In this document: piece after piece, positions 34,407-47,319 of the stretch
Position numbering within the stretch: the first letter of the stretch is position 1
How the letters are laid out: each line of letters starts with the position of its first letter
Assembly: GCA_963693085.1 (NCBI GenBank)
Contig: OY856412.1
Span: forward strand, 1,062,226,744-1,062,290,743
Reading direction: 5' to 3'
DNA length: 64,000 nt
Origin: Alisma plantago-aquatica
Taxonomy: Eukaryota > Streptophyta > Magnoliopsida > Alismatales > Alismataceae
The notes under the pieces: model-generated
Seen by the model: the letters and a program-made list of their open reading frames with translations, nothing else
The model's database searches: none
Told to the model about the DNA's origin: nothing
Position numbers and translations under genes: made by a program

Positions 34407-37100
34407 TCCTTCCCCTCGTATAAGAATTTTGTCCTCAAAATTCCATCAAGCAAACAAACAATTCAGGATAAGACTTTTCCATGTCCATCATTGACCCCTA
34501 TGTGGCTTTACCCCATCCATGGCGCTTCCAAAGAACCTTTATCATCACATATTCTATTCTCTGAGTTCTTTCACGTTGGCATCTAGAATCCTCATAGATG
34601 ACTCAGGACATGTCAGCCTCCCTTGGGGCTCACTAGGTTCATTGCTCAGCACATGGCCCGGGTACCTCACATAGTGCTCTAAATTGGACACATGGAACTC
34701 ATCACACTTCACATTATCCTGAGGGGTAAGACTAAACATAACCATCTCCACCAATCCATCCCAAATGGACCCATGTATTGGGGACTCTGCTTTCTCAACT
34801 ATAGCTTAGAGGGGTCATATTTTCATATCACATATTCTCCCATAGTGAATTGCATGTTAGTCTACTTTGCATTAGCTCACGACTCATGTCATCCCTGGGC
34901 TCTTTTTCCGCCATTGCATGAGCAAAGTGACTTTATCTGCACACACTGTGGTCTTTTTATGACCTTCGTGAGGTCCCTTCACCAACATCATCTTAATCAA
35001 GTGGTGACCGACACAACCTCCCTTACAAATCTTCTTACATCTCGATACTGGCTATGGTGGTTAACATCACATCTTACAAAAGACAAGAACTATCTCCATG
35101 TATCACCCTGAACGAGCACACATGCTCTCATCAAACCCTCTAGTCTGGATCATACTAACCATTAGTTAGGGGTGATAAGCGGTACTAACATCGAGTTCTT
35201 CATGTACCTACTTCCACCGCATGGAAGTAAACCTTTAGGTCATACTCTAGAACCTTTGAACTCATATTATGGTACAGTTGAACCATCTCTCTTACATGTA
35301 CTTTAACTGGATCTGTCCATTGACAATACTCTTTCTTTCTCATGTCATATAGGTAAGGCGATCTACCATAACCCGTATTGCATCTTGGCCTTCCTTGGTC
35401 TAAGGGAGACTTACAACATCTATAGTGATGAACTCCCATTCCCTCTCAGGGACTCTTTATCCTTTATATCAATACACTGGGATACTGGTGTTCGTCCTTC
35501 ACCTCTTGTCATGCATGGCAACAAACCACATGCAACTTCATCTTAGGCATCCAAACTACTACTGTCACTTATTATGTTGGTGGTACGGTGTATGGTGATC
35601 TTAAAATCATGATCTTCTTTATGTCATGATTCCTCAAGATTGATTCCTCAGAAACCCTAAACCACTCTAATCAGGGTTTTATTACCTTCCTATCCAAAAA
35701 AGTGTATCTCAGGTTCTATCACCATCCTTTCATTACATCAAGGACTAGACTGGCTAACCAAACAACCATTAACTTGTTCAACATATCTCATTACATCTGA
35801 GTGTTAGCCAAAACACATCTCCTTTCCAAAATTTAGGGTTAGCCTAACAACCTCAACTTCTTCTAGCCTCTAGCTAAACTAGGAAGCTATATCTCAACCA
35901 GAGAATTCATTAACACTTATCATCCTTAGGTGTTAGGTAATGTTGAAGACATACACCTCCATGTATTCTACTTATCATCTCATCTCAAACCTTAAGTGTG
36001 TCTTCATCAAGAAACTCTGAGCTCATCCTCATGGTGATCAAACTCAACCTGGTATAACTTTCAAGTTCCACATAGCTCATGATAGTACATTCTCATAAGA
36101 TGACTACCTCATTTCTCTAAGTGTTTGCAAACCATCCATGTATTGTTTACTCTACCAGGGTACGTCATCATCTTTGTCCTCATACCTTGTTGCAACGTTC
36201 CAACTCATATCATCTTTATCCTTGGTGTATGGCATGTGTACTGTCCTATCTCTCACTCCCATAACAAGAGGAACTAAGCATTTGGCTGCAGTCCAAATAC
36301 AGAGTTCAACCTGTTCCAAGAGTAGAGATGGCACATCCCACCTTGACAGTACACCTTTAACTCTAAGTTGCAACGTGCCACATATGTCTCTACATCACAA
36401 TCATCTCGATATCAAAGTTACTTCCATGGACATCTGGTCTCGAACCTACTAGGGTTTCACACATTCCTTGGTCATGTCCTCTAGGTCTATAGGGTGCCGA
36501 CACTTTTGGGGTCATCCCTCTTCCCTTATGCATCTAGAGAGTGCCCTACTCATCTGCCCTTTGGGTCCAATGAGTTCATGAAGGTGATCAATCTCCTAAC
36601 CCATGGACCTCAGAAAATGATAACTGTTACCTCCTGACCCTATGGTCATGTGCAACTTGAGAATTAGGCAACTCCTACTTCCATCGGTCCTATCCCTACA
36701 TGACCCTAGGATAGACTTAGGATTCCATTATAGTACATGTCCAACTTAGAACCTTACCCAAGCCTTCATCATCTCTCTCTACATTCATGGGCTGTCTTTC
36801 ATCCTTTCATAGGGGTCATGGTGACCTGCCTACCTTGGTCAGGCCCCATACTGGTTACCTCCATGGTAACACATCCACATGCACTCAGAGATGGATATCT
36901 ATGGGTCTACAGGTTCATTCTCATACCATGTACTTTTCACTTAGCTTCTCAAAATCCTATGAGACCTCTTTAGGTTACCTTAAAACCCACAAATCTGGTA
37001 TACTCCCTACAAAAGGGTCCCTCTCCCAAGATGGGAGGAAACTACCCCTTGTTAACAAAGGTCACAAATGCCATTAGGTCTAGCATGCTTAACCCTAGCA
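34407..37100 (-). pseudogene. Tekay-like Gypsy pol remains (integrase to chromodomain)
   Basis: Read right to left, WEFITIDVVSLP (near 35430) and VMVDRLTYMT match the Gypsy integrase core ('WEhItMDFv.gLP.t..g.d.iwViVDRLTK'). LMRACVL (near 35125) matches the 'LrtcVld' stretch. Then FHVSNLEHYVRYPGHVL (near 34660) matches 'FHVSmLrkYv.dpshvl'. LWKRHG and SYPELF (near 34490-34560) belong to the chromodomain typical of Tekay/Del elements. Sequence between 35450 and 37100 should hold reverse transcriptase and RNase H, but I cannot read clear motifs there. Stops are very frequent and C-to-T type decay dominates. The internal region ends at the purine tract beside the LTR (34407-34425). Confidence 0.8.
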
Positions 37101-38822
37101 AGCTATTCAAGGCACAAGCAGACCACCTACTAAACCATGTTAGGTCATACTTGTTCTCATCCTCAACATTGGATCAAGATCATACCTTCCCATGTCATCA
37201 ACTTAGAACCAGATCTAGATTCTGTGAACTGGATGGATCCTAGTATGGACCGGACGGCCCACGCACCACCTAGTGACCAAGTGGCAGATCTGGATTGGCC
37301 AAAAGGTATGAAAATCCCATATTTACCTAGATCTTTGATAAGTCACAATAATTAGCTCGTTTATCAGAAAATTACAAACAAACTACCGAAATGCTCACAA
37401 AAATGAGTAGAATACATCAGAATAATAATACCAGGCTTTTGATGCACTAATAATAGTTATATCATGTAAGCTGTGAAATGCTCATTTGATAGATAATAAA
37501 TATCAAACGATGGCCTAAATTATGAGAAAATACCCGTGAATCATAATTCATATTTGTAGTCCATATAAGGTCAGTAATTATATTATTGATGTTTGAAAGC
37601 ATATAATTTGATTAATATGGCTAATTAGGGCTGATAACACTAAAGATAATGCAATTAATGCATACATTCTCAATAATTGATGAAATCTACAGAGTAAGCT
37701 CATATCAGGATATGGAACCTGATGCTTAGATAATGAACCACAACCTAGAATATAAGATTAGTAAGATAAATCTAAGACAAGAATGCAAATAAAATTGAGA
37801 ATATCCTAATGAATAAGCAAACCCTAAAATGGATATAATTAGGGTTAAGATGAGATGTAAGATGATGAGAACCTGATGATAGTATATGATCTTGTCTTGA
37901 TCAGGTTTAGCATAGATATAGAGGACATCAGGAATATGCTTTAGAATGATCTATCTCTTCCGAAGGTACGCCATTACCTCTTACTTGGCTTATTATACAA
38001 TATGCTTGTGTTATATGTGTAGTAAAATACTTGGCATATGATATTGGATGAAATGATTGTTCTTGCATGATATGTTGCTTGATTCTCCATACTTATGTCT
38101 ATGGACACATCAAACATACTATATATGTTCCATCATATGAAGCACACGGTGCTCAGAAAGTGATCACAGACTCCTAGGGGGTAGATCACATGTATAATGA
38201 TCACAAACTCCTTGGGGGTAGATCATAAGGCCTAAAAACATCAAAGCCCTTGGGGGCAGATGTACGAGATGTATGATGGAAATGTGCTTAAAATATATGT
38301 GTTCTCTTTTGTTAATGAATATCTTTGTGCAAGTATATGATTTTCTTATATTCTTTTGTTACTGCCAAGTGTTAGTTTTATCTTATTGCCAAGATATGAT
38401 GAGAGGTATATAAAAGACACGTAGGCGTACTCAGTACAATATTCTTGAATATTGTGCTGACGTGTACCGCATGTAATCTTTTGTTTAGGTTGTGGTTATG
38501 CTCTTGAAGATCCAGGATAGTTAAGAGTTGTGTGGTGAGCTGATGTACAGGTGGACCTATTGTCTTAAGATCTTGTTGTTTAGATGTAGTACATGTATAT
38601 GTATAGTTTGTTGTTCAATATGTAATATCAAATGTTGTAACAATTCATGTTGTAATTTTATGTTGAATAGTGAACATGTGTGTATGGTTTTATTATTGAT
38701 CATGTACATGTGCTGCTGATTGTTTCCTTTTGACTTCCTCTAATTTTCTTCTTCTTGGCCTTGTGTGGGATGTTTAAATTGGGATTCTCGCTGAGGTGAG
38801 GGTTTCAATTTGGACGTCACAC
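37101..38822 (+). repeat. Gypsy LTR-like sequence, right end at 38822
   Basis: The stretch has LTR character: short tandem units at 38161-38235 (GATCACA-ACTCCT-GGGGGTAGATCA, period 37), a TATA-like 'gaggtatataaaaga' (38403-38417) and an end at '...ttggacgtcaca' (38822). That end resembles the 'gtcgttaca' end of the neighbouring Tekay-like LTR. The left boundary is not visible. No ORF is supported. Confidence 0.45.
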
Positions 38823-40131
38823 ATTAGATTAAGTTTTAGAAAATCTGGTAACGTCACATCACGTCTACTAAATATACTAATGACACATAATATGATGATG
38901 AAACCCTAGCAGGGTATATCAAGAAAGTAATCTATCAAAATGGTCAAGTAAGATAAATAAAATTCAAGTGGCAAAGACAAGGAAGACTTTAGTAAACCTC
39001 AAGAGAGCTAAGGTTTGCATATTGAAATAAGATAGTAAAATCATGTGACAATAACACCATATTACTGATAAGGATCAAATCCTCAATAGTTCAGGGTTGT
39101 AATAATTAAAGGGATGTCCATAGTGATTTGACATTGAGCATGAACATCTCTATTAAATAAAATCCCGAGATCATCAATATGAGAAGAAAATAGAAGTTAT
39201 AGTATCCATGGGTTTAAAGGTTGCAAATGTGAAAGATAGATAAACAATATGAAAATGAATATGAATGAAGGATAAGAAATAGGTTTGAAAGATAAGAGGT
39301 GTGATTTGAAAAAGAGGAGAAGTGCAACATGAGAAAAGTGTAATCTAAAACAAATTCTTGCAGTGATATCAAGAATGATGAATAATTTATTTTTACCTTG
39401 AATGTTTTAGTGTTAGGGATGTTTATTCTAGATGATTAGAATGAGAAATATAAGTAAGAAGAAGTTGTAATGTATAAGAATAAAAATCAGAGAAAAAATG
39501 ACTATCAGCAATATGTGAATTTGTTTTAAAGAAGAATAGTTTGTTGAAGGCATTTGAATGGATGAAAATTTTCTTTACATATCACTTCAATTGTACATGT
39601 GCCAGCAATATACAAAACTGGAACGAGTTTTATGGTTTTAATCATTCATATTAGTGGTATGACTCAGTTTTATACAATTTTTGTTACTTCTAGACTTGCA
39701 ATTCATTAGTGTTTTTCTATTAGAATGGAAAAATAGTGAAATTCAAAATAGAAAGGTGAATTGTCTTTAATAACTCTGAGATGATCCAGAAAAATAAGTA
39801 CAGATTGATGTGTATGAATTAAGATAGTGGGATTAGATTACCAGTACCGAGGTAACATCTCAACAAGGTATGGCATAAAAATAGTTATTTATATATCACT
39901 TTCCTATAACTCATTGTGACAAAAAAAATCTTTGACTATCATTGAGAAGTCTGGCTTAAAATATGTTGTGATTAGAAGAGAAACAAATGACTCAATATTG
40001 AAAATAACATTCAAATATGAAATACAAGAGTAAAGTGACACATAATATTTTAGAAGTTTAAAAGAAACTTTGAATATACTTTGTTTGTGTATTTATGTTT
40101 CGGGGATGAAACTTTTTATGAGGGTGAGAAT
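38823..40131 (+). other. Non-coding internal region before a polypurine tract
   Basis: No gag or pol motif is readable. The right end is 'tttcggggatgaaacttttt' followed by 'atgagggtgagaat', the standard end of Gypsy chromovirus internal regions (GGGGAcGAAatt then a purine tract). The 1.3-kb length suggests a deletion derivative. Confidence 0.5.
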
Positions 40132-42059
40132 TGTAATGACCACATTTGTGCTTACTTGGTAAACTAGGGTTTACCAGAATGATTGCATGCTTGATTAAAT
40201 TGAACATCATTTAGATGTGATTAATGCTAGTAGCTCAATTGTTATGTTTCAACCCTAATAAGAAACTCTAATTATGATTTTAGTTTGAAGAATTAGGGTT
40301 TGAGAAATGTAAACCCTAATAGGCAAAAAATAGGGTTTTGATAGTATATGAATATGAAATTTGATCAGGATAATAGTGTGGTAAATAAATTTTCTTATTT
40401 TCTAAAAAATTTGTATTTAATTGAATTTTGGATATGATATGGATAACTCAATCATGCAATTGGAGAAAATTTTTAGAATATTCGGGTGTTCTTTGAATGT
40501 GGTTCTCAGTCAAACTATACTTCAACCGAAATGTTGATAGAGTGTTGTTCAGCAGTGTAATGTTTGATTTTTAATTATGTATTGATAACTTCAAATGATT
40601 TGAATTTACACTAGAGATATGAAATTATATCTTAGACATCATGTTAAATTTTCATAATTTTTTGGAGAATGATTGACCTATTAAATAAATGAATTACAAT
40701 AACTTTTTTATAACAAAAAAATCTGCTAAAATAAGAAAAATTATAGTGAGGGGTTAATGTGTAAATTACCCAAGCACCTAAATTGATCTCTATGAGAAAT
40801 ATAGAAACCAACTATCTCTCATATTTTGTGATCCATTCTATAGAAATGAAATCCTAGAGAGAGAACGAGAGTTAGGGTTTGAGAGAACAAAGTGGTGGAA
40901 TTGCTGATCTAGGGTTTCTCTGTCTGTGATATGATGAAATCAAGTAAGTTTAGTTTCTTTTCAAAGACTTTCATGGTGAACCTTCTATCACATGTCAATA
41001 TTCCATCCCTCCTATCTTTCAATTCAAAATGGTATAAAATCTTCCCCTTTTCTCACTCTTTCATCATAATTCCCATTTCTAGGGTTTCCATGTTGAAAGG
41101 AAGAAGAATATGGTGATTTGCTAGGGTTTTGATATGAATTTGAGATTTTCAGAGATGATATTAGTTTGTAAGGTGTTTTCACACCTTACGGTGAGTGGGT
41201 ACTTCCTTTCAATAGTATATTTTATGAAAATGAGTTAAATGATTAATAATCTTTACTTGTTTTGTATGCGACTACAAACCCTAAATTGCCCTTTTGACCT
41301 AGCTTTTGCAAGATGATATGAAATAGATTATTTCTCTATTATGATGGATTCTAGTTGATAAGTCATAATAGAAATGCATACAAATTATGTAAATGAGAAT
41401 TCCTAAAGTAATTGCAAAGTTTATATAAAAATCACAAAATCTAGGGTTTTCGGTTATGACTAAATTTGTTTTATAATTGAATAAAGAAGTTTCTCTAGTT
41501 GAATCTCCTTGGTTACAAAAGATTGTTTTAGCTGAATTCCTAGTACATATATGTCAGATAAGATCTTATATTTCATTTTATGATATCAATGTTTGCTTGA
41601 TATATCTATAAAGAGGATGAAACCCTAAATGAATAGAAAGTCAGAAGTTTGCGAATAGAATCATGAATTCAACTGATGTGATTCTTTATTGTTATAAATT
41701 CATTTATTTAAGGTTATTTTTGATGCATGACATTTTAATGAATAGATTGGAAACCCTAGTTAAATTCATACCAGGGTTTCATATGCATGACTGATTGAAA
41801 TGAGTTATATGATAATTCGAGTTTCTAGCTGAATACCATTTTATATGCATATACATCTTGATTTGTGATGCAAAAATCTCTAGCTGAGTTAATTGACATG
41901 AAATGCATAAGTTGTGATGGTAATTTAAGAAAATAAGGCATTTCCCTAGATAGGGATGTCGTTGATGCCATGCATGAATACGAGAAATGATGAATGTAAA
42001 TGTTTATATCATTAGACATGATATATGTTTAAACATATGAGAATTCTTATATGTGCATC

Positions 42060-42155
42060 AGAAATGAGAAACCCTGAGAGAAGGGTAATCAGTATGTTAA
42101 GCATCTAAGAAATGAGAAACCCTAAGATAAGGGTAACTAATATGTTATGCATTCA
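42060..42155 (+). repeat. Two imperfect units, about 50 bp each
   Basis: 'aatgagaaaccctgagagaagggtaa' with 'tatgttaagcat' is followed by 'aatgagaaaccctaagataagggtaa' with 'tatgttatgcat'. Confidence 0.8.
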
Positions 42156-42428
42156 ACTAAGTATTATCAATGAATTTAGTCCAATAGCTCAAGTAGTCAG
42201 TATAACTACAATAGTAATGGTAGATGCCACGAACACCATAGAACCCTCCCTGGAGGTCTGTACCGAGATGGGTGAAAAAGGATATGGGCTATCATATATA
42301 GGAAGAAGTAGCCTAAAATTGAGTATCTAACATCAACTGATTGGATATCAGTGGTACTTCAGTTGAGTAGAATAGTACCCAACAATAACCTGAGATCTTG
42401 GTGGTACTATTCAGGGGTAACCAATAAT

Positions 42429-42500
42429 AACTGGAGATCCAGTGGTACCCACCAGTTGAAGTTAGATAACTGGAGATCCAGTGGTACCCACCAGTTCAAG
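42429..42500 (+). repeat. 39-bp tandem units able to form hairpins
   Basis: AACTGGAGATCCAGTGGTAC starts at 42429 and again at 42468. Each unit contains the palindrome CTGGAGATCCAG-like core, plus AACTGG pairing with CCAGTT at its end. More diverged units precede it (42340-42420). Confidence 0.75.
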
Positions 42501-44269
42501 TATATAGCCCTTGTGGACCTACTTCTTCTGGCAGTTACTCCATTTTGCATGTCAGCCCTAGTGGAACCGCATTACATAGAGTTGAGGCTTTTTTTCCTAG
42601 AGGCACCCCTCCTGAGTACCCAGGACAAGGGGCCACAATTTACTTACACTGTTTAGCCATTGTTAGGCTAGACATGGCAACCTCACTGCAGACTGAGGTA
42701 GTTAGTAGTAGTCTTAAGGCCACAGGTTCACCTTAAGATTTGTATGGTAAGTCACGCATTAATGGCTTTTGCTTGGATGGTACAATCCAAGTGAGTTTAG
42801 GGGAAAAGTAAAAAACAAATGTTAATTGAGTTCAATTGAATTCAGATAAAGAGTACAATAGTCAAATCAGTCGGTTATGTTTAGTTGGCCAACATTGTAG
42901 TAGTCAATTAATTAGTCAGGTCAAGTCAAATTTAATGAAAGATTACAAAGAGAATAATGAGAAAAATGTTTAAGATATTTGTATATTATTACTGATGTAT
43001 AATAAGATGAATGAGAGATTAACCAAGTCTGTGCAATTATTCAATTATTCTCTGTATGTTTCTAGATTATTAGTTTTCTTTATGGTTAATCAAGCATGTT
43101 CATATATTGATTCACTCTTGTAGATGGCTCGAGTGTTTTGCCATATTTATGTTTTTTGAATGATTAGTCTCTTTAAAGCTTAATATTGTTATAATTTCTA
43201 TGAGTTGCAAAAATATATATATAATTATATAAGTGCTTTAGAATGTTTCTTTGAAGTACTCATTCACTGAGCGAGTAGGCTCACCCCTCGACTCACAAAT
43301 TTTTTGAGATAACTCATAGACTGAAGATGACATTACATCACCATAGATCTGTCACAGGAGTTAAGTATGAGATTAGTTAACTTCAGTCGGTCCCTACCAC
43401 TATAGGTCCTTGTATAGAGTTGAGAGAGAATTCTAAATGATGATTTGTACCTTTGTTTCCTTAATGATAGAGTATATAACTAGTTATCATGTTATATGTA
43501 CATGGAAGTGTGAGGAACAAAATGGATGTATGGATGTGTATCATTAATGTTTAGATCATATTTGAGTAATCAAGGTTTAATTCCCTTGTATAGTTTGTTT
43601 ATGTGATTGAATGCTAAAAGAACAGAAAAAAGAGTTTAAGATAAAGGAGAAAAGAAAAAGTTGGGAGTGAACTTTGGGTTAAGTATAATCCTCAATGTTA
43701 TGCCCTAATCTCATGATTAGTGGACATCATGTGATGTGGGTGTAACATAGAGCCCACCACGTCCTTCAATGCAACAATCAACAAAACTACATAAATTAGG
43801 GCAACTGTAGGGATCAACAATTCTAGAATCCCCATCAAGCTCCCTTGCCTCCTGATAATGAAAGAAATTCTACCTTAAAAGTGGCATATAAGCATGGTGG
43901 TCAATGAACCAGCTCAACAATAATCCATTGACTCCCAATTGGCCCTATTGATGCCCAACAATTAGACTTAACATAAATATATTGAATCTAAGTTAGCCTT
44001 GTTATCCATAACTCTGCTTCTTCCTCCAGGAACTCTCATTGGGCAGCCCAAGATGAATCCTAAGTATATAGAACAACTCAAGGTGATGACTATATGATTC
44101 AGCCTAACCACTCTAGAAAGAGAAAAACCTCCCCTCACAAAGTTTGACCAAGGGGATGATGGTGAAGTAGTTGCCCCAAGGCAGCTAGAACCATCCTCTT
44201 TGCTAGATGACATTCCTATTTACAAGTCGTGGATGCCCTTTCTTGGATGACTAAAAAAGACCCTGTTGG

Positions 44270-44880
44270 AATCTAGGTTCAACAAGTTTACAGAAACTAT
44301 GAAGAAGTTATGTGTCAATATCCCTCTTTTGGATGTCGTGACACAAATGCTCAAATGGAAAAAATTCTTCAAGGCCCTTCTGAACCATAAGTTAATTACT
44401 GAAGAGTCTGAAATGTGAAGCTGGAAAGAACTACACCGTACATCATCGTAAGTGAAATTTCACACAAACGCAAAGTCATGTGATCCTTTGGCATCACATG
44501 CACCATCATGATTCTCCCAGTCAATCAGGGTTAGCCGATCTTGGGGCGAGTATCTCCATCATTCCGTTGAGCATGTGTAGGATACTCAACCTCACAGATG
44601 TACAACCTACCAAAATGAGCATTCAACTAGCAAATTCTTTCATTACCAGGCCTCTTGGGATTATTGATGACTTTCCTATTAAAGTTGGAAATTTTACATC
44701 CCATGTAACTTTGTGGTACTGGATATAAAGGAAGATTGTCGCTACCCACTTATCTTTCGCAGACCATTTCTCTCCACTGCCATGGAACTTATAGACATTG
44801 AGGCAGTTCTCAGCCTATGGGTCAGAAGTGAATTCATTAACTTCCAAGTCCCTAGATTTAGAATGAAGTATACCAGATAA
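44270..44880 (+). pseudogene. Athila/Tat-like gag end and aspartic protease
   Basis: FTETMKKLCVNIPLLDVVTQM and WKKFFKALLNHK match the conserved end of Athila gag ('f...lkkLhInIPf.eaL.qmP.yaKFlKdiL..K'). Then ADLGASISIIPLSMCRILNL is the protease active-site stretch ('cDLGASinlmPlsv...lgl'). Further on are MSIQLANSFITRPLGIIDDF, VKVGNF-like residues and, after one frameshift near 44705, [20 protein letters not shown] ('DFvvLDm.ed...PlILGRPFL'). The active-site DLGAS is intact but the frame is not. Confidence 0.88.
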
Positions 44881-46680
44881 TAATAAGTCTACTTTCTCGA
44901 TTTCATAGATCAGTTCAATCAGATGCAACAAAAATTCCTTGATTCTGAGACTCCACTAGTAATTAAATCTCAAATTTCTATAGAAGATAACCACATTGTT
45001 GAACCAGCCATCCCCATGATGACAGTCACTGAGATACCCCTTTTCCCCATCCCCACTCTTTTACCACCTAGTCCCAATACCCAAGAGCTTCCCTACCCAC
45101 AACCTCTTCCCCTTTCCTACCCCCAACCTTAGTCCACCCCTATTCTCATCCCCCTCTCCTATGGAAGCACAAGTCTATGATACCCACAGATCCCCTATGA
45201 GTTTCCAATACTAATTAAAACTCAAGAAGAATTGTTTACGGTTAGTGATGAAGCCTCCATTTATCATCCTTCTAATAATCTCTCCATTGATACTAGTGAC
45301 CAGTATGGTGGAATGACCAGACATGTTCACTTGAATGTAAACTTTGCACCTTCCAATAATTATCTTTATGCAATTGAGATTTTCCATAAATATTCATTGT
45401 CACATGTCACGCCATGGGAACCTATTCATTCTGATCCTAATTATTGTCCTTAGTATACAAATGTGCAACAAGCTATAACATTCCAAGGAACTCAAGAAAA
45501 GATGATGGAGTGGCTGCAAGGAAAGCAACCAAGTCAATACAACACCCTCCTTCACATTCCAGACGTTGCTCCCCCTTGGAGAACACCACTATCATTGAGG
45601 CTTTGAGTTTTTTCTTGGGAAGAGAACAATTTTAAGTTCAGGGTGGAGGTGGGTGGCACATGCTCATTCCACCCACTCTATCTTAAATTTCTTGCAATTT
45701 TCCTTATGTTATATAGTTTAGATTTAAATGTTTTGAAAAAAATTCATTTAGTTTTGGTTGTTATATAGTCATCCAGGCCTCTATCTTGTGGGCCATGATG
45801 ATATGCATATTTATAAATAAAACCCCTTGAATGATGAAACTTCTTGTGTAGCATAAATTATAAAATCTACCATTGGTAGAAATTATTTTGTCACCTAGGA
45901 TCTTAATTTACATCATTCCTTTGAAAATATGACAAATAGTAGAATATAGGATTAAAAAACAATGCTCCATTATCTACAGTTATAGATTAACTTGAAAACT
46001 TTCTTGATTTTTCATAAATCAAATCTAATTGACCCAATGTGTGATACACCCCATGTGTTTAAATTTGGGAAAATAGGTTGCACAAAGAACAATATTTTGT
46101 ATATCTTCCACCATCTTCTTATCTCTCCATACACAAAAAATAAAATAAAAAGACAATGTGCCAAACTCTAAGTTCAGGGTGGCACACCCCCTCTCCTCTC
46201 TCTTCACTTATTACATACCCCTTGTAAATTTATTAGGGGTGTACAATCAAGAAAAGATGCTAAATGAGCACACCGACATACACATTTGATGTAACTAAAA
46301 ACAAAGAAATAAAAAGGTCTCAAGTCACATAGAGGTGACACCGCTTCCTTCCATGCCTCCTTCCACTCTATCTTTTATGCCCCGGGGAATCTACATAGCC
46401 CCATTAAAACCTTAATAATTGTTCTTGATAAATGACTCGTAAGAATATCTGAGAGTATCAAATGCAAAGGGGATATGAAATCTATTTTATTGCGAGTCTT
46501 GAAATGGAGCCAAGTTGTAAATAATCTTGTTGTAGGGGATATAAAAATTGTTTGGTATGAATCTAGGAAGTTAATGTTGCTTTGCCATAAAAGGTGGAAG
46601 GACTTGAGTGGTCTTATGCAAATGAGTATGATGGGCCAAAAGTTTTATAAAGAAGTGTTTTAGATTGAATGTTCATTGAG
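44881..46680 (+). other. Element spacer, no conserved coding
   Basis: Short open stretches (44923-45132, proline-rich; 45232-45453) have no recognisable motif. Sequence after 45640 resembles the spacer of Athila/Tat elements. Confidence 0.45.
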
Positions 46681-46710
46681 GACAAGTAAAGTTTTAGGTT
46701 TGGCGTATTT

Positions 46711-47319
46711 TGATTAGTGCAAACTTGTCACTTTTATTCACATTTTTTATCTTTAATTGACAATGATTTGTTATTTTTTAATAGTTTTAGCATAAATCTA
46801 TCAAGTTATATTTTCTCTCGTCTATTTAGAGTTTTCACTTATTTTGATGACTTTTACAGGAAAATGAACAAATTTGCCCAGAACTAGTCTCGCCAAATGA
46901 TTGCTTCAATTACAAAATGGTTGTTTCAGATCATGAAATGACTGATTCACTTCTCAAAATGACCATTTCATTCTCAAACTGGTCCAAATTTCTGCATCCA
47001 TTAGCCATTCTAGGATTTCATCAAATCGACACCGGCATTTAATCTAATCGATAGACTCAAATCTCGATTTGATCGATTCATACAATGGTCAAACTATTAA
47101 AGAAGGCAATTCAACAAATCTCTCTATTTGAGGCAAGCAATTAAAACCCCAAAAGTCCAAGAGTCAGAGACTTCAACTCTGCCCATATCCATATCATGAA
47201 CCATTCGGTTCATTTTATGAAATGACCGATTTGTGCCCATATCTAGTGAATAATCAAACAAAGAAGGACATTACTGTAGTGAAACCTCAGTCAAAATAGA
47301 TCCACCAGCTGTCACCAAC
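46711..47319 (+). repeat. Athila/Tat-like 3' LTR, piece 1 (U3)
   Basis: It starts TGATTAGTGC after a purine-rich 'ttttaggtttggcg'. 'cacttattttgatgacttttacaggaaaatgaa' (split here by description) near 46832-46867 is characteristic of these LTRs. Words such as 'aaatgaccatttca' and 'atcgattcata' recur. It is broken at 47319 by the next element and resumes at 54701. Confidence 0.75.
47315..47319. repeat. Target-site duplication CCAAC (left)
   Basis: It is identical to 54696-54700 on the other side of the LTR element 47320-54695. Five base pairs is the normal LTR-element duplication length. Confidence 0.8.

Larger units (their letters stand above)
40132..43747 (+). repeat. 3.6-kb Gypsy 3' LTR
   Basis: It starts TGTAATGACC immediately after the purine tract and ends around 'gggtgtaaca' (43747). 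It contains many 'aaaccctaa' words, the 58-bp repeats at 42060-42155 and the hairpin tandem repeat at 42429-42500. No gene is supported inside it. The neighbouring LTR at 31091-34406 is of similar length and end type but on the other strand. Confidence 0.6.
43748..46710 (+). mobile_element. Athila/Tat-like Gypsy element, internal part (deleted)
   Basis: Gag C-terminal and protease remains (44270-44880) are followed by proline-rich, repeat-poor sequence. Spacer words typical of the region before the 3' LTR come next: 'aagttcagggtgg' at 45633 and 46170, and 'gaggacaag...ttaggtttggcg' at 46678-46705. Reverse transcriptase, RNase H and integrase are not found, so about half of pol has been lost. 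The 3' LTR starts at 46711 and is split by two later insertions. Confidence 0.75.

Noticed and set aside
34692..35111. 139-codon plus-strand open frame
   Set aside because: The opposite strand holds the integrase-chromodomain remains of a Gypsy element; the plus frame is its shadow.
40931..41116. Short open frame near a 'gagagagttagggttt' leader
   Set aside because: It lies inside a 3.6-kb Gypsy LTR, has no motif, and LTR leaders often contain such chance frames.
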